Shown: piece after piece, positions 48,091-58,009 of the stretch
Layout of the letters: the number at the start of each line of letters is the position of its first letter
How positions within the stretch are numbered: the stretch's first letter is position 1
Assembly (NCBI RefSeq): GCF_042660705.1
Contig: NZ_JBHSUQ010000001.1
Reading direction: 5' to 3' (one strand)
Source: Undibacterium_A arcticum
GTDB lineage: Bacteria; Pseudomonadota; Gammaproteobacteria; Burkholderiales; Burkholderiaceae_D
DNA length: 64,000 nt
Notes under the pieces: model-generated
Databases searched by the model: none
Seen by the model: only the letters and a program-made list of their open reading frames with translations
What the model was told of the DNA's origin: nothing
Program-made: the position numbers and the translations under genes

Positions 48091-48432
48091 ATGGATCGTG
48101 TACTAGCGCTCAAATCACTCATCGACCTGCGCGTATCGCTGCCACTTGCACTTGCTCACTTGAGCGAGTTCGAATGGGACTGCAGCGAAAAGCTGGTGGA
48201 CCTGGAGCCGGTTCACATTGCCAGCGTGCTCAATAAATTCCTCGCCGGAGAACTCAACTCCCCGGAAGTGGAATCGTGGGCGAACGCCATCGCGGGTCTC
48301 GAAGACATCGACGTACCGGAACCCCTCATGCGCGCCGCGGTGCATGAACTGGCAAATCCAACACTGACGCCTGCACTTACCGGCTGGCGTGCGCAGTGGT
48401 GGCTATCGCGTCTGCGCGTTCTTGGCAACTAA
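48091..48432 (+). CDS. Uncharacterised small protein
   Basis: I do not recognise this 113-residue protein. It starts MDRVLALKSLIDLRVSLPLALAHLSEFEWDC, is acidic and leucine-rich, and is mostly predicted helix (EPVHIASVLNKFLAGELNSPEVESWANAI). It ends with a Trp-rich LTGWRAQWWLSRLRVLGN. AAGG 10 bp upstream is a plausible ribosome site. The codon use is typical of real genes here. It lies alone between the peroxidase and fliE. Confidence 0.7.
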   Translation: MDRVLALKSLIDLRVSLPLALAHLSEFEWDCSEKLVDLEPVHIASVLNKFLAGELNSPEVESWANAIAGLEDIDVPEPLMRAAVHELANPTLTPALTGWRAQWWLSRLRVLGN

Positions 48433-48845
48433 GCCTTACTTCCAGCCGCAGTCGCGTCTCGTCTCGCCTTTCCGGTTGAGACGCAGCCGTTTGCGCGCCG
48501 CAGACAATGGATCAGAATGTCCGTTGTCTAAGGTGACGCAGGGATTTCGCGGGGCAAGTCCCGCGCCTGCGTCCGAGACTGAAGCCATCAGCCTGGACAT
48601 GTGGCCCGATTGAAAGACACCGTCCCAATATATTGACGTATTTCAAACATCGTATAACCAACGCTGTAGCAGAAGGATTGAACTCCAAATTGCAACCGTA
48701 CAAAAACGCGCCTGCGGGTTCAGAAACCGTGACAACTTCAAGATCGCTGTCTACTTCCATTGTGGCGGACTTGACCTGTATCCGGTTTCAATGACCCACA
48801 GAAAACCCGGATGAATCAATTATTGACAGAAATCAGAAGTGACTT
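48433..48845. other. Intergenic region between the unknown gene and fliE
   Basis: This 413-bp convergent region has no gene. Apart from a nested hairpin at 48535-48573 I see no features in it. Confidence 0.6.
48535..48573. terminator. Nested hairpin between convergent genes
   Basis: The outer stem GACGCAGG/CCTGCGTC (8 bp) encloses an inner stem CGCGGG/CCCGCG (6 bp). There is no T tract. It may be a bidirectional terminator or a REP-like palindrome. Confidence 0.4.
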
Positions 48846-49190
48846 TTATACCTGCATGTTCATGATGTCGTGATAGGCCGACACCAGCTTGTTGCGCACC
48901 TGGACCGCGGCCTGAAATGAGATATTCGCCTTCTGCATCGAAATCATCACATCCGACAGGCTGACCTTATCGTCGCCCATCGCAAAGCTTTGCCCCAGTT
49001 TTTCGGAAGTCTGCTGCGCGCTGTTGACCTGCTCCAACGACGATTTCAGCAGGTCTGAAAAATTTGCCTTGCCGACCGGCGCCTCGGCTGCAACCGAACT
49101 ATTATCCATGCCCGCTGGACGCGTTGCGGCCGCACGCAATTGCGTGAGCATTGCCTCTATCCTGCCGCTATCAATTAGCCCGGTTTTCAT
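48846..49190 (-). CDS. fliE: Flagellar hook-basal body complex protein FliE
   Basis: FliE joins the MS ring to the rod. The 114-residue protein starts MKTGLIDSGRIEAMLTQLRAA at ATG 49188-49190. It contains the FliE domain: SFAMGDDKVSLSDVMISMQKANISFQAAVQVRNKLVSAYHDIMNMQV, with the conserved C-terminal IMNMQV. It is transcribed divergently from fliF across a 261-bp control region in which I could not find a clear sigma-54 or sigma-28 site. Confidence 0.95.
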   Translation of the reverse strand: MKTGLIDSGRIEAMLTQLRAAATRPAGMDNSSVAAEAPVGKANFSDLLKSSLEQVNSAQQTSEKLGQSFAMGDDKVSLSDVMISMQKANISFQAAVQVRNKLVSAYHDIMNMQV

Positions 49191-49451
49191 CGGTAGCCTT
49201 TTTCTATCAAGTAACCATGGCAACCATGGCCGGTCGTGGTCGACGCGGCAATAGTCATAGTTTTTCCACCCTGCCACCTTAGCAGTCACCTGTCCCGCAT
49301 CCGGCCTGATTAGAAGCCCAAACGCGCTTCTATTCGTCCGATTAAAAATTGCTCCAGGGAATAATATCGACGCTAATCTAAAAATCTTGAATTCTTTCCA
49401 CAAAAATATCGTGACATCGACCAACCCACCACGAGCAGGCGGAAGAACATC

Positions 49452-51106
49452 ATGGCTGTAGCCGAAGAAGGCGCCCTCGTCCCCAGAATCGCAGGATTTG
49501 CACAGAAACCGGGCGGCCGCAATTTCTGCTCGCTCTCGGCGCGGCGGCTGTGATGGCCGTGATGGCCGGGGTCTGGATGTGGAGCCAGCAGCCGGAATAC
49601 CGCGTGTTGTTCGCCAATTTCAACGACCGCGACGGCGGCGCAATAGTTGCATCATTGCAACAAATGAACGTACCCTACAAGTATGCCGAAGGTGGCGGCG
49701 CGATTCTGGTGCCGGCCAATCAAGTCTTCGATGCGCGCCTGAAGCTGGCGGCGCAAGGCTTGCCAAAGGGGGGCAATGTTGGCTTCGAGCTGATGGAAAA
49801 CCAGAAGCTCGGCGTCTCGCAATTTTTGGAACAAGTCAATTTCCAGCGCGCGCTGGAAGGCGAATTGGCGCGCTCGATCCAGTCAGTGGGCGCGATACAG
49901 GCCGCCCGCGTCCATCTGGCGCTGCCGAAACCGTCGGTCTTCGTGCGCGACCAGCAAAAACCCACTGCATCCGTGTTGCTGAACCTGCATCCGGGGCGCA
50001 CGCTCGATACGCAGCAGGTCAGCGCCATTGTCCATCTGGTCGCCAGCAGCGTGCCGGATCTGCCGCCCAGCAATGTCACTATCGTCGATCAAAGCGGCAA
50101 TTTATTGTCTGAATCCGGCAAAGCACCTGGCGCCAAAGGACTGGATCCGTCGCAGCTGAAATACGTGCAACAACTGCAACAGAACATCGTGCAGCAGATC
50201 GAATCGATCATCACACCGATTGTCGGCCTCAACAATGTGCGGGCCGAGGCGACAGCCGATGTCGATTTTTCCAACACCGAGCAGGCGGCCGAAACCTACA
50301 AGCCGAACCAGACTCCCACCACATCGTCGGTACGCAGCCAGCAAACCAGCGAATCGCAAAACAGCAGTGGCGGCAATGCATCCGGCATACCCGGCGCATT
50401 GAGCAACCAGCCGCCGGCACCGGCCACCGCGCCATTGACGGCGCCGGCGTCGGCCCAGGCCAATGCCAGTGGCACTAATACGCCGATCAATACCCGCAAG
50501 GACTCGACCGTCAACTATGAAGTCGACAAGACGATCCGTTATACGCAGCAACCGATGGGTGGCATCCGACGTCTGTCCGTCGCGGTGGTGGTCAATTACA
50601 AACGTGAAATCGACAAGAACGGCAAAGTCACGACGAAGGCGCTGACCGATACTGAAAAGGCACAAATCACCGATCTGGTGAAGGAGGCAATGGGCTTCAA
50701 CAAGGATCGCGGCGATTCGATAAACGTCGTCAACAGCCCATTCGCAAGTTCCGAAAAGGAAAACTTCATCGAGCTGCCGTTGTGGAAGCAGCCGGACAAT
50801 ATTGCGCTCGCCAAGGAAGCTGGCAAATACCTGATTGCAGCGATCGTGCTGCTGTATTTGTTCTTCCGCGTATTAAAGCCGATGTTGCGCAGGTTGACCC
50901 ACAATCTCAATACGGCAACGACAGCGCCGGCGTTGAACGGCGCGGAGCCCAACGCCGGCATCGGCAGCGATGGACAATTGCTGCAGGACGATCTGGTGTC
51001 GATCTCGGGCTATCAGAAGAATCTTGGCATGGCCAAGGAACTGGCCAGAAGCGATCCGCGCATTGTCGCCAACGTCATTAAAACCTGGGTGGGCAGCAAT
51101 GAGTGA
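49452..51106 (+). CDS. fliF: Flagellar MS-ring protein (one frame break at the 5' end)
   Basis: FliF forms the membrane MS ring. ATG 49452 opens MAVAEEGALVPRIAGFAQKPGGR. The frame is lost at 49521-49522, where one extra A restores KFLLALGAAAVMAVMAGVWMWS (TM1). The YscJ/FliF domain (EYRVLFANFNDRDGGAIVASL ... ALEGELARSIQSVGAIQAARVHLALPKPS) and FliF C-terminal domain follow. TM2 is at LIAAIVLLYLFFRVLKPML. About 551 residues result. The C-terminal FliG-binding tail ends WVGSNE and overlaps fliG. Confidence 0.94.
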
Positions 51107-52092
51107 GAACGGAATTCAGAAGGCCGCGATCCTGATGCTCGCACTGGGCGAGGATGAGGCAGCCGAAGTAATGAAGTTCCTCGGCCCGCGCGAAGTACAA
51201 AAGCTCGGCTCGGCGATGGCCGGCATGAAGTCGATCCCGAACGAGCATGTCGAATCGGTGCTCGACAGTTTCCGTATCGAGGCGGCGAAGAGTTCCTCGG
51301 TCGGTCTCGATTCGGATGCCTATATACGTCAAGTGTTGACCAAGGCGCTGGGCGACGACAAGGCGGCGTCGCTGCTGAACCGCATCCTGGGTGGGCGCGA
51401 TGCCAGTGGAATCGAGAGTCTGAAATGGATGGATTCGCAGTCGGTGGCCGAACTGATCCGCAATGAACATCCGCAAATCATTGCGACCATCCTGGTCCAC
51501 CTGGAGCGCGACCAGGCCTGTGAAATTCTCGGCCACTTTACCGAACGCATGCGCAACGACGCGGTGTTGCGCATCGCCACGCTGGACGGTGTGCAGCCGG
51601 CCGCCTTGCGCGAATTGAACGATGTGTTGACCAAGCTGCTGTCGGGCAACGAGAGCCTCAAGAAACAGTCGATGGGCGGCATCCGCGCGGCTGCGGAAAT
51701 CCTGAACTTCATGACCGGTGAACACGAGACCGCGATCATGGACAACCTGAAGAATTATGACGGTGAAATGGCCCAGAAGATCATGGACGAGATGTTCGTG
51801 TTCGACAATCTGCTCGAGATCGATGACCGGGGCATCCAGTTGCTGTTGCGAGAAGTGCAGTCAGAGATGCTGATCATTGCGCTCAAAGGCGCCGGTCAGG
51901 ATCTGCGCGAAAAAATCTTCAAGAACATGTCTCAGCGCGCCGGTGAAATGATGCGCGAGGACCTCGATTCCAAGGGGCCGGTGCGCTTGTCGGAAGTCGA
52001 AGCCCAGCAAACAAATTCTACTGGTCGTGCGCCGTCTGGCCGATGAAGGCCAGATCATGTTGGGCGCAAAAGGCGAGGATGCCTATGTCTAA
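51099..52092 (+). CDS. fliG: Flagellar motor switch protein FliG (one frame break near the 3' end)
   Basis: FliG transmits torque between stator and rotor. It starts MSENGIQKAAILMLALGEDEAAEVMKFLG, overlapping the fliF stop. The middle domain carries NEHPQIIATILVHLE (with the EHPQ motif). The C-terminal torque helix region is DEMFVFDNLLEIDDRGIQLLLREV. The simple frame fails after SEVEAQQ at 52009-52011; two extra A restore KQILLVVRRLADEGQIMLGAKGEDAYV, giving 331 residues. The stop overlaps the fliH ATG. Confidence 0.95.
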
Positions 52093-52747
52093 CGCGGTGA
52101 TCCCGAAGGAACGGCAGTCCGCTTACCAGCGCTGGGAAATGGCCTCGTTCGGCGACGACCAACGCTCGAGATCTGACATGGCAACACAGTCAGCACAGAT
52201 GCTGAGCAACGAAGCGCTGGCCCAGATCCGCGAACAGGCGCGGCAGGAAGGCTACGCCGCCGGTTTCGCCGAGGGGCAAGCCGCCGGCCATGCAAGCGGA
52301 TTGATCGAGGGCCAACACGAGATCGCTGCGGAAATTGCGCGGCTGAACGATATTGCACAAAATTTTTCTGCAGAAACGGCGCGCGCCGATGAATTAATCG
52401 CGCATGACATGCTGGACCTGTCGCTCGATTTGGCCAAGGCCATGCTCAAAACGGCGTTAGCGGTACGGCCGGAACTGGTGCTACCGATCGTCAGCGAAGC
52501 AATACGCTACCTGCCCAATGTGCAGCAGGCGACGTTGACGCTCAATCCGGATGACGCGCAGTTGGTACACAAGCATATGGGTGACGTGCTCGGCAAGGCC
52601 GACTGGCGCGTATCGGAAGACCCTCGTCTGGAACGCGGGGGCTGCCGCATCGACACCGCCAGTAACCAGATCGACGCATCGGCCACCAGCCAGTGGCAGC
52701 GACTGGCCAATGCCCTGGGCAAAGAATCGGATTGGCTGGCGCCATAA
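52085..52747 (+). CDS. fliH: Flagellar assembly protein FliH
   Basis: FliH binds and regulates the export ATPase FliI. The 220-residue protein starts MSNAVIPKERQSAYQRWEM, with the conserved N-terminal YQRWE tryptophan region. It contains a glycine-repeat helix (REQARQEGYAAGFAEGQAAGHASGLIEGQ) with the GxxxG-type spacing typical of FliH, and a C-terminal domain LDLAKAMLKTALAVRPELVLPIV. It overlaps fliG at the start and fliI at the stop (TAATG). Confidence 0.94.
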   Translation: MSNAVIPKERQSAYQRWEMASFGDDQRSRSDMATQSAQMLSNEALAQIREQARQEGYAAGFAEGQAAGHASGLIEGQHEIAAEIARLNDIAQNFSAETARADELIAHDMLDLSLDLAKAMLKTALAVRPELVLPIVSEAIRYLPNVQQATLTLNPDDAQLVHKHMGDVLGKADWRVSEDPRLERGGCRIDTASNQIDASATSQWQRLANALGKESDWLAP

Positions 52748-54157
52748 TGAGCCCAACGCCCGCCGGCCAAGCGCACAGCACCCGCTGGCGCGCCTATCTG
52801 AAAGATTGCCGCGCGCTGGCGGCGATCGTCGAACCAATGCAGATATCGGGTCGCGTAACCCGTGTCGCCGGCCTCGTGATGGAAGCGGTTGGCCTGAAAA
52901 TTCCGGTCGGCAGCGCCTGTACCATTCCGTTGCACAACGGTGCGCGCATTGAAGCCGAAGTGGTCGGCTTTGAAAACGATCGGCTATTCCTGATGCCGCA
53001 AAGCGATGTCGAAGGGATCACGCCCGGTACCCGCGTATTTCCGGTCGAAGTAGTGCACACCCTGCCCCGCCCCGGTCAGGTAGCACATCCGCGCCGCCGA
53101 CCGAGCGACCGCGCCCGTCACCTACCGGTTGGCCACGAATTGCTGGGACGGGTACTCGATGGTGCCGGCCGTCCGCTCGACAAACTGGGGCCGCTGCACA
53201 CCCAGCATTCCGCACCGATCAGCGTACGTCCATCCAATCCGTTATCGCGTGCGCCGATCACCGATACGCTCGACGTTGGCGTGCGTGCCATCAACAGCAT
53301 GCTGACCGTCGGCCGCGGCCAGCGCATGGGCCTGTTCGCCGGTTCTGGCGTCGGTAAAAGCGTCTTGCTCGGCATGATGGCACGCTACACCAGCGCCGAC
53401 GTGATCGTGGTCGGCCTGATCGGCGAACGAGGCCGCGAGGTCAAGGAATTCATCGAACAAATTCTCGGTACGGTCGGCCTGGCACGCGCGGTCGTCGTCG
53501 CGGCACCGGCCGATACCCCGCCGCTGATGCGTTTGCAAGGCGCCGCCTATGCCACCGCGATCGCCGAACATTTCCGCGATCAGGGAAAAAACGTTTTGTT
53601 GATCATGGATTCGCTGACCCGCTATGCAATGGCGCAACGCGAAATCGCGCTGGCGATCGGCGAACCGCCAGCGACCAAGGGCTATCCGCCATCGGTGTTC
53701 GCGAAACTGCCGGCCCTGGTCGAACGCGCCGGCAATGGTGAGGTCGGCGGCGGCTCGATCACCGCGTTCTATACAGTATTGACCGAGGGCGACGACCAAC
53801 AGGATCCGATCGCCGACGCCGCACGCGCCATTCTGGACGGCCACATCGTGCTCGACCGCACCCTGGCCGAGTCGGGGCACTACCCAGCCATCGATATCGA
53901 ACAGTCCATCAGCCGCGCGATGCACGGCATTACCACACCCGAACATCAGAAACTGACGCGTCGCCTGAAGCAGTTGTACTCGCGTTATGAACGCAGCCGC
54001 GACCTGATCAGCGTCGGCGCCTATAGCGCCGGTAGCGATCCCGTGTTGGACGAGGCAATCGCGTTGCACGCCAGGATCGAGGCATTTGCAACAGGATATT
54101 CCCGAGCGGGTTGGCATTGACGAAAGCTTGGGGCAACTTGCCGCTCTATTCTCCTGA
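52747..54157 (+). CDS. fliI: Flagellum-specific ATPase FliI (one frame break near the 3' end)
   Basis: FliI is the export ATPase. The protein starts MSPTPAGQAHSTRWRAYL. It has the Walker A loop AGSGVGKSVL, Walker B LLIMDSLTRYAMAQREIALAIGEPP and SITAFYTVLTEGDD. The simple frame ends at 54120 after RIEAFATGYSRAGWH. Two extra T at 54085-54087 restore FLQQDIPERVGIDESLGQLAALFS and the TGA at 54155-54157, for 470 residues. It lies 35 bp before fliJ. Confidence 0.95.
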
Positions 54158-54192
54158 TTGAAGCAGGATTGCTGTTTCTATAATCAGGCCCT

Positions 54193-54633
54193 ATGGCTAA
54201 CCGCGCGCCCTTTGAAACCCTGATCGAACTTGCCGAAAAGGCGACGGATGACGCTGCCAAACGCCTGGGTGCTGCGATCCGGGCCGGCGCCGAAACTGAA
54301 CAAAAGCTGAGTCTGTTAAATGAGTACCGCAATGACTATGCCGTTCGCTTCCAGGCAGGTCTGGCGGCCGGATTGACAGCGATCGGCTACCGCAATTTTC
54401 AGGCATTTCTGGAAAAGCTCGACAGCGCGGTCGCGGGGCAGGAAAAGATTGTGTTCGAAGCCAAACGCCGCATCGCCATCGAACGTGCCGGCTGGCAGGC
54501 GTGTGAACGGAAGCGGCTGTCATACACCACGCTATCGAACCGCGCTCAGCAGGAACTGCTGTTGCGGGAAACAAGGCTAGACCAGAAACAAACCGATGAA
54601 CGCGCGGCCAGGCAGTTGGCGCATAAACGATAA
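54193..54633 (+). CDS. fliJ: Flagellar export protein FliJ
   Basis: FliJ is a coiled-coil component of the export ATPase complex. The 146-residue protein is almost entirely helical and charged (PFETLIELAEKATDDAAKRLGAAIR ... ERKRLSYTTLSNRAQQELLLRETRLDQKQTDERA). Its position between fliI and fliK confirms the call. Confidence 0.93.
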   Translation: MANRAPFETLIELAEKATDDAAKRLGAAIRAGAETEQKLSLLNEYRNDYAVRFQAGLAAGLTAIGYRNFQAFLEKLDSAVAGQEKIVFEAKRRIAIERAGWQACERKRLSYTTLSNRAQQELLLRETRLDQKQTDERAARQLAHKR

Positions 54634-54638
54634 ACAGC

Positions 54639-55862
54639 ATGCACCCACCGATCACATTGAATACTGTCAGCGCCTTGCAAAACCCGGCGCCGGTGCCGAA
54701 GCTCGGCAGCGGTGAGCCGCGCGACGGTCAATTTCAGCAATTATTGTCGCGTGAAGTCAGCGATCGGAACAATAACAACAACAGCGACAGCAGCCAGCAC
54801 GTCAATCAGGGCAGCAATAAAGTCGCGGCCAAAGAAACCGATCGCAGAGCATCGCCGCCACAACCCGCACCTGCCGCGAAAACGGCAGCCAAGTCGTGCG
54901 ACGGCGAAAAAGCCGGCAAAACGGCCGATGGCACCGACAAGGCCAGCGACGCCAAGGCTGACAAGAATACGAATGACGCCGCGGCAAGCGCTATTCCCCC
55001 GAATGCCGCGGCCGAACTGCTGGCGCTAGTGGCCAACCTGAATCAGGCGGCAGCCAGGACCGTGACCGCGGAAGCCAAGCCGGCAGACATGGACAGCACG
55101 GTCACGGCCCCCGCTGACGCCACCGCCTTCGCACGCCAAGGCAAAGACGCCCTATCCGACACCGCCGATGCACATGCAGGCGAAACCGATCTGCGCGGCA
55201 AAGCGGCAGCGGCCGATATTGCAGATCAGAAGAACAATGCGGCATCGATTGCCGGTCTGGGCGAGCGCAGTGCCGACCAGGTCCAGCAGACAGCTCTGAG
55301 CATCGCCGCAGCCGCCAAACACCAGGAAGCATTGCCGGCCGTCTCGTCCACAGCCATGGCTGCGGCACAGGCTGCGCCGTTCAATTTGGCCCAACTGACG
55401 CCGGCACTGCCGACAGCAAAACTGACGCCGCCAGTCGGCAGCTCGGCGTGGGATCAGGCACTTGGGCAAAAAATAGTCTGGATGGTCGGTGGATCGCACC
55501 AAACCGCATCGTTGACGCTTAATCCTCCCGATCTCGGCCCACTGCAGGTAGTGCTGCACGTTACCAACGAACAGACTAACGCGACTTTCATCGCAGCGCA
55601 GCCGGAAGTGCGCCAGGCCATCGAAGCGGCACTGCCGAAACTGCGCGACATGATGAGCGATGCCGGCATTCAGTTGGGCCAGACCAGCGTCAACGCCGGG
55701 TCCAGCAATCATGCCGGCAACCAGGCAGGTACGCCAGGCGAGCAGTCACGCCAGGCACAGTCCGCCGGCCACCAACAGGATGGCGCGACAGATATTGCAC
55801 CGCGCAGCGTGCGCCCGAGAGTCATCACCAGTGGCTTGGGTGTGGTCGACACCTTCGCCTAA
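54639..55862 (+). CDS. fliK: Flagellar hook-length control protein FliK
   Basis: The classical hook-length ruler has 407 residues. A long low-complexity N-terminal part rich in Ala, Asp and Lys (with a poly-Asn run RNNNNNSD) acts as the extendable ruler. The C-terminal FliK domain (WDQALGQKIVWMVGGSHQTASLTLNPPDLGPLQVVLHV ... RQAIEAALPKLRDMMSDAGIQLGQTSVN) signals the FlhB switch. It is 5 bp after fliJ. A second FliK-like gene lies at 40.8 kb. Confidence 0.94.
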   Translation: MHPPITLNTVSALQNPAPVPKLGSGEPRDGQFQQLLSREVSDRNNNNNSDSSQHVNQGSNKVAAKETDRRASPPQPAPAAKTAAKSCDGEKAGKTADGTDKASDAKADKNTNDAAASAIPPNAAAELLALVANLNQAAARTVTAEAKPADMDSTVTAPADATAFARQGKDALSDTADAHAGETDLRGKAAAADIADQKNNAASIAGLGERSADQVQQTALSIAAAAKHQEALPAVSSTAMAAAQAAPFNLAQLTPALPTAKLTPPVGSSAWDQALGQKIVWMVGGSHQTASLTLNPPDLGPLQVVLHVTNEQTNATFIAAQPEVRQAIEAALPKLRDMMSDAGIQLGQTSVNAGSSNHAGNQAGTPGEQSRQAQSAGHQQDGATDIAPRSVRPRVITSGLGVVDTFA

Positions 55863-56072
55863 AACTACTCCCGGTTGCACTGCGTAGTTGAATCCGCCAT
55901 TCAAATCCGAGTCATTCCAGCCGAAGGGCGGGGACGACAAACCAATTAATAGAGATACCCTTAACGGGATATGCACCGATTTCCGCCCTCTTTTCATGGC
56001 ATCCGATCTGGCGCTTTCGGCCAATAATATCCATCATCGACACACCGCGCCAATGCTGAACCAGAGGAAAAA

Positions 56073-56594
56073 ATGGCGACTTCTGCCCCTAAAGCAAACC
56101 TGAAAGCCGCACCCAAGGCAGCCGCCAAGGAAGATGCGCCAGCAAGCCCGAAATCGAAAAAGAAGCTGTTCCTGATCATCGGCGCCGCGGTGCTGGTCGC
56201 TGGCGGCGCTGCCGGCGGCGGCTGGTACTACACTCATCAAGGCGACAGTCACAGGGCAGGCAAGGTCGAAGCCGCCAAAGTACCGATTTACATCACGCTC
56301 GAACCGTTTACCGTCAATCTGCAACCGGAAAACGGCGATCAATACCTGCAAATTGCGATGACCTTGCTGGTCCATGAGCAGAGCCAGGTCGAGCTGATCA
56401 AACTGCAGATGCCGCAGGTGCGCAATCGCCTGTTGATGGTATTGTCCAGCAAAAAGGCATCCGAGATTTCGAGTGTGGAAGGAAAGAACAAACTATCCGC
56501 CGACATCGTGACCCAGGCCAATCTGCCATTTGCGCCGCAAACGCCGCCGCAGCATGTGTCCGGCGTGTACTTCACCTCTTTCATCATCCAGTAA
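56073..56594 (+). CDS. fliL: Flagellar basal body-associated protein FliL
   Basis: FliL is a single-pass membrane protein that supports stator function. The 173-residue protein has an Ala/Lys-rich cytoplasmic start, one TM (KKLFLIIGAAVLVAGGAAGG), and a periplasmic domain (VPIYITLEPFTVNLQPENGDQYLQIAMTLLV ... NRLLMVLSSKKASEISSVEGKNKL). It lies 4 bp before fliM and heads the fliLMNOPQR group after a 210-bp gap. Confidence 0.95.
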   Translation: MATSAPKANLKAAPKAAAKEDAPASPKSKKKLFLIIGAAVLVAGGAAGGGWYYTHQGDSHRAGKVEAAKVPIYITLEPFTVNLQPENGDQYLQIAMTLLVHEQSQVELIKLQMPQVRNRLLMVLSSKKASEISSVEGKNKLSADIVTQANLPFAPQTPPQHVSGVYFTSFIIQ

Positions 56595-56598
56595 GATC

Positions 56599-57600
56599 AT
56601 GGCCGATAATTTCCTTTCACAGGAAGAAGTCGATGCCCTTCTGAGGGGCGTCAACGGCGATCAGGACGAGGCGCCGACGCCGCAGGACTCTTCCGCGGTT
56701 CGTCCCTACAATCTGGCGACCCAGGAGCGCATCGTCCGCGGCCGGATGCCGACGCTGGAGATCATCAATGAACGCTTTGCCCGTCTGTTGCGGATCGGTC
56801 TGTTCAATTTTCTGCGCCGCAGCGCCGAAGTGTCGGTCGGCCCGGTGCGCGTTTCCAAATATAGCGAATTCATCCGCAACCTGGCGGTGCCGACCAATTT
56901 GAACCTGGTCCACATGAAGCCGCTGCGTGGTACCGCGCTGATCGTATTCGATCCGGGTCTGGTATTTCTGCTGGTCGACAACCTGTTCGGTGGCGACGGT
57001 CGTTTTCATACCCGCGTCGAAGGGCGCGATTTTACCCAGACCGAACAACGCATCATTCAGCGCGTGCTGAACATCGTGTTCGAGACCTACGCCAAGTCTT
57101 GGGAGCCGGTCTATCCGGTCGAGTTCGAGTTCATCCGCTCGGAGCTGAACACGCAGTTTGCCAACATTGCGACACCTAACGAAGTGGTGGTGACCACCAC
57201 TTTCACCGTCGAGCTCGGCTCGGTCAGCGGCGAAATGCACTTCTGTACGCCGTATTCGATGATCGAACCGATCCGCGACACGCTGACCAGCAGCCTGCAG
57301 GGCGAAGCATTGGAAGTGGACAAGCGCTGGATCCGGCTGATGACCCAGCAGATCCAGGTGGCCGAAGTCGAAATTGTCACCAATCTCGGTCAAGTGAAGG
57401 TCACGCTCGGCGATATTTTGAACATGAAGGAAGGCGACGTGATCCCATTCACGGTGCCCGACAGGGTTTCTGCGACAGTGGACGACGTGCCGGTGATGGA
57501 ATGCACGTACGGCGTCTTCAACGGCCAGTACGCGTTGCGTGTCGAGAAGCTGCTGACCTACGGAAATGGTGACGCAACGCAAGGAGACAAGCATGGATGA
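56599..57600 (+). CDS. fliM: Flagellar motor switch protein FliM
   Basis: FliM binds CheY-P and sets motor direction. The 333-residue protein starts MADNFLSQEEVDALLRGVNGD, whose LSQEEVDALL is the CheY-P-binding segment. A CheC-like middle domain (NLVHMKPLRGTALIVFDPGLVFLLVDNLFGGDG) and a C-terminal SpoA domain follow. Its stop overlaps the fliN start by 8 bp. Confidence 0.96.
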   Translation: MADNFLSQEEVDALLRGVNGDQDEAPTPQDSSAVRPYNLATQERIVRGRMPTLEIINERFARLLRIGLFNFLRRSAEVSVGPVRVSKYSEFIRNLAVPTNLNLVHMKPLRGTALIVFDPGLVFLLVDNLFGGDGRFHTRVEGRDFTQTEQRIIQRVLNIVFETYAKSWEPVYPVEFEFIRSELNTQFANIATPNEVVVTTTFTVELGSVSGEMHFCTPYSMIEPIRDTLTSSLQGEALEVDKRWIRLMTQQIQVAEVEIVTNLGQVKVTLGDILNMKEGDVIPFTVPDRVSATVDDVPVMECTYGVFNGQYALRVEKLLTYGNGDATQGDKHG

Positions 57601-58009
57601 CAACGCACAAAGCATCGCCGAGGACGATTGGGGCGCCGCAATTGCCGAACAGGCCAAGGCGGAAGCCGATGCGGCCTCGATGAAAGTGCAGCCGGCACAA
57701 ACATCGATATTCAAGGAATTCGCCAGCAAGGGCCTGGGCGAAACCCATAACGACATCGATTTCATTCTCGATATTCCGGTGCAGTTGACGGTGGAACTGG
57801 GTCGCACCAAGATTGCGATCAAGAATTTGCTGCAGCTGGCACAAGGCTCGGTAGTCGAGCTCGACGGCCTGGCCGGTGAACCGATGGATGTGCTGGTCAA
57901 CGGTTGTCTGATTGCACAAGGCGAAGTGGTGGTGGTCAATGACAAATTCGGTATCCGCCTGACCGACATCGTCACGCCGGCCGATCGCATCCGCAAATTG
58001 AATAAATGA
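57593..58009 (+). CDS. fliN: Flagellar motor switch protein FliN
   Basis: FliN completes the C ring. The 138-residue protein has a variable N-terminus and a C-terminal SpoA domain: DFILDIPVQLTVELGRTKIAIKNLLQLAQGSVVELDGLAGEPMDVLVNGCLIAQGEVVVVNDKFGIRLTDI. The start ATG 57593 lies inside the fliM end, and the stop overlaps fliO (ATGA). Confidence 0.96.
   Translation: MDDNAQSIAEDDWGAAIAEQAKAEADAASMKVQPAQTSIFKEFASKGLGETHNDIDFILDIPVQLTVELGRTKIAIKNLLQLAQGSVVELDGLAGEPMDVLVNGCLIAQGEVVVVNDKFGIRLTDIVTPADRIRKLNK

Noticed and set aside
49191..49451. Sigma-54 or sigma-28 promoter between fliE and fliF
   Set aside because: No TGGC-N-TTGC or TAAA-N15-GCCG pair with correct spacing was visible on either strand.
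56617..57996. 459-codon frame antisense to fliM and fliN
   Set aside because: Covers two well-supported overlapping flagellar genes; no family features.
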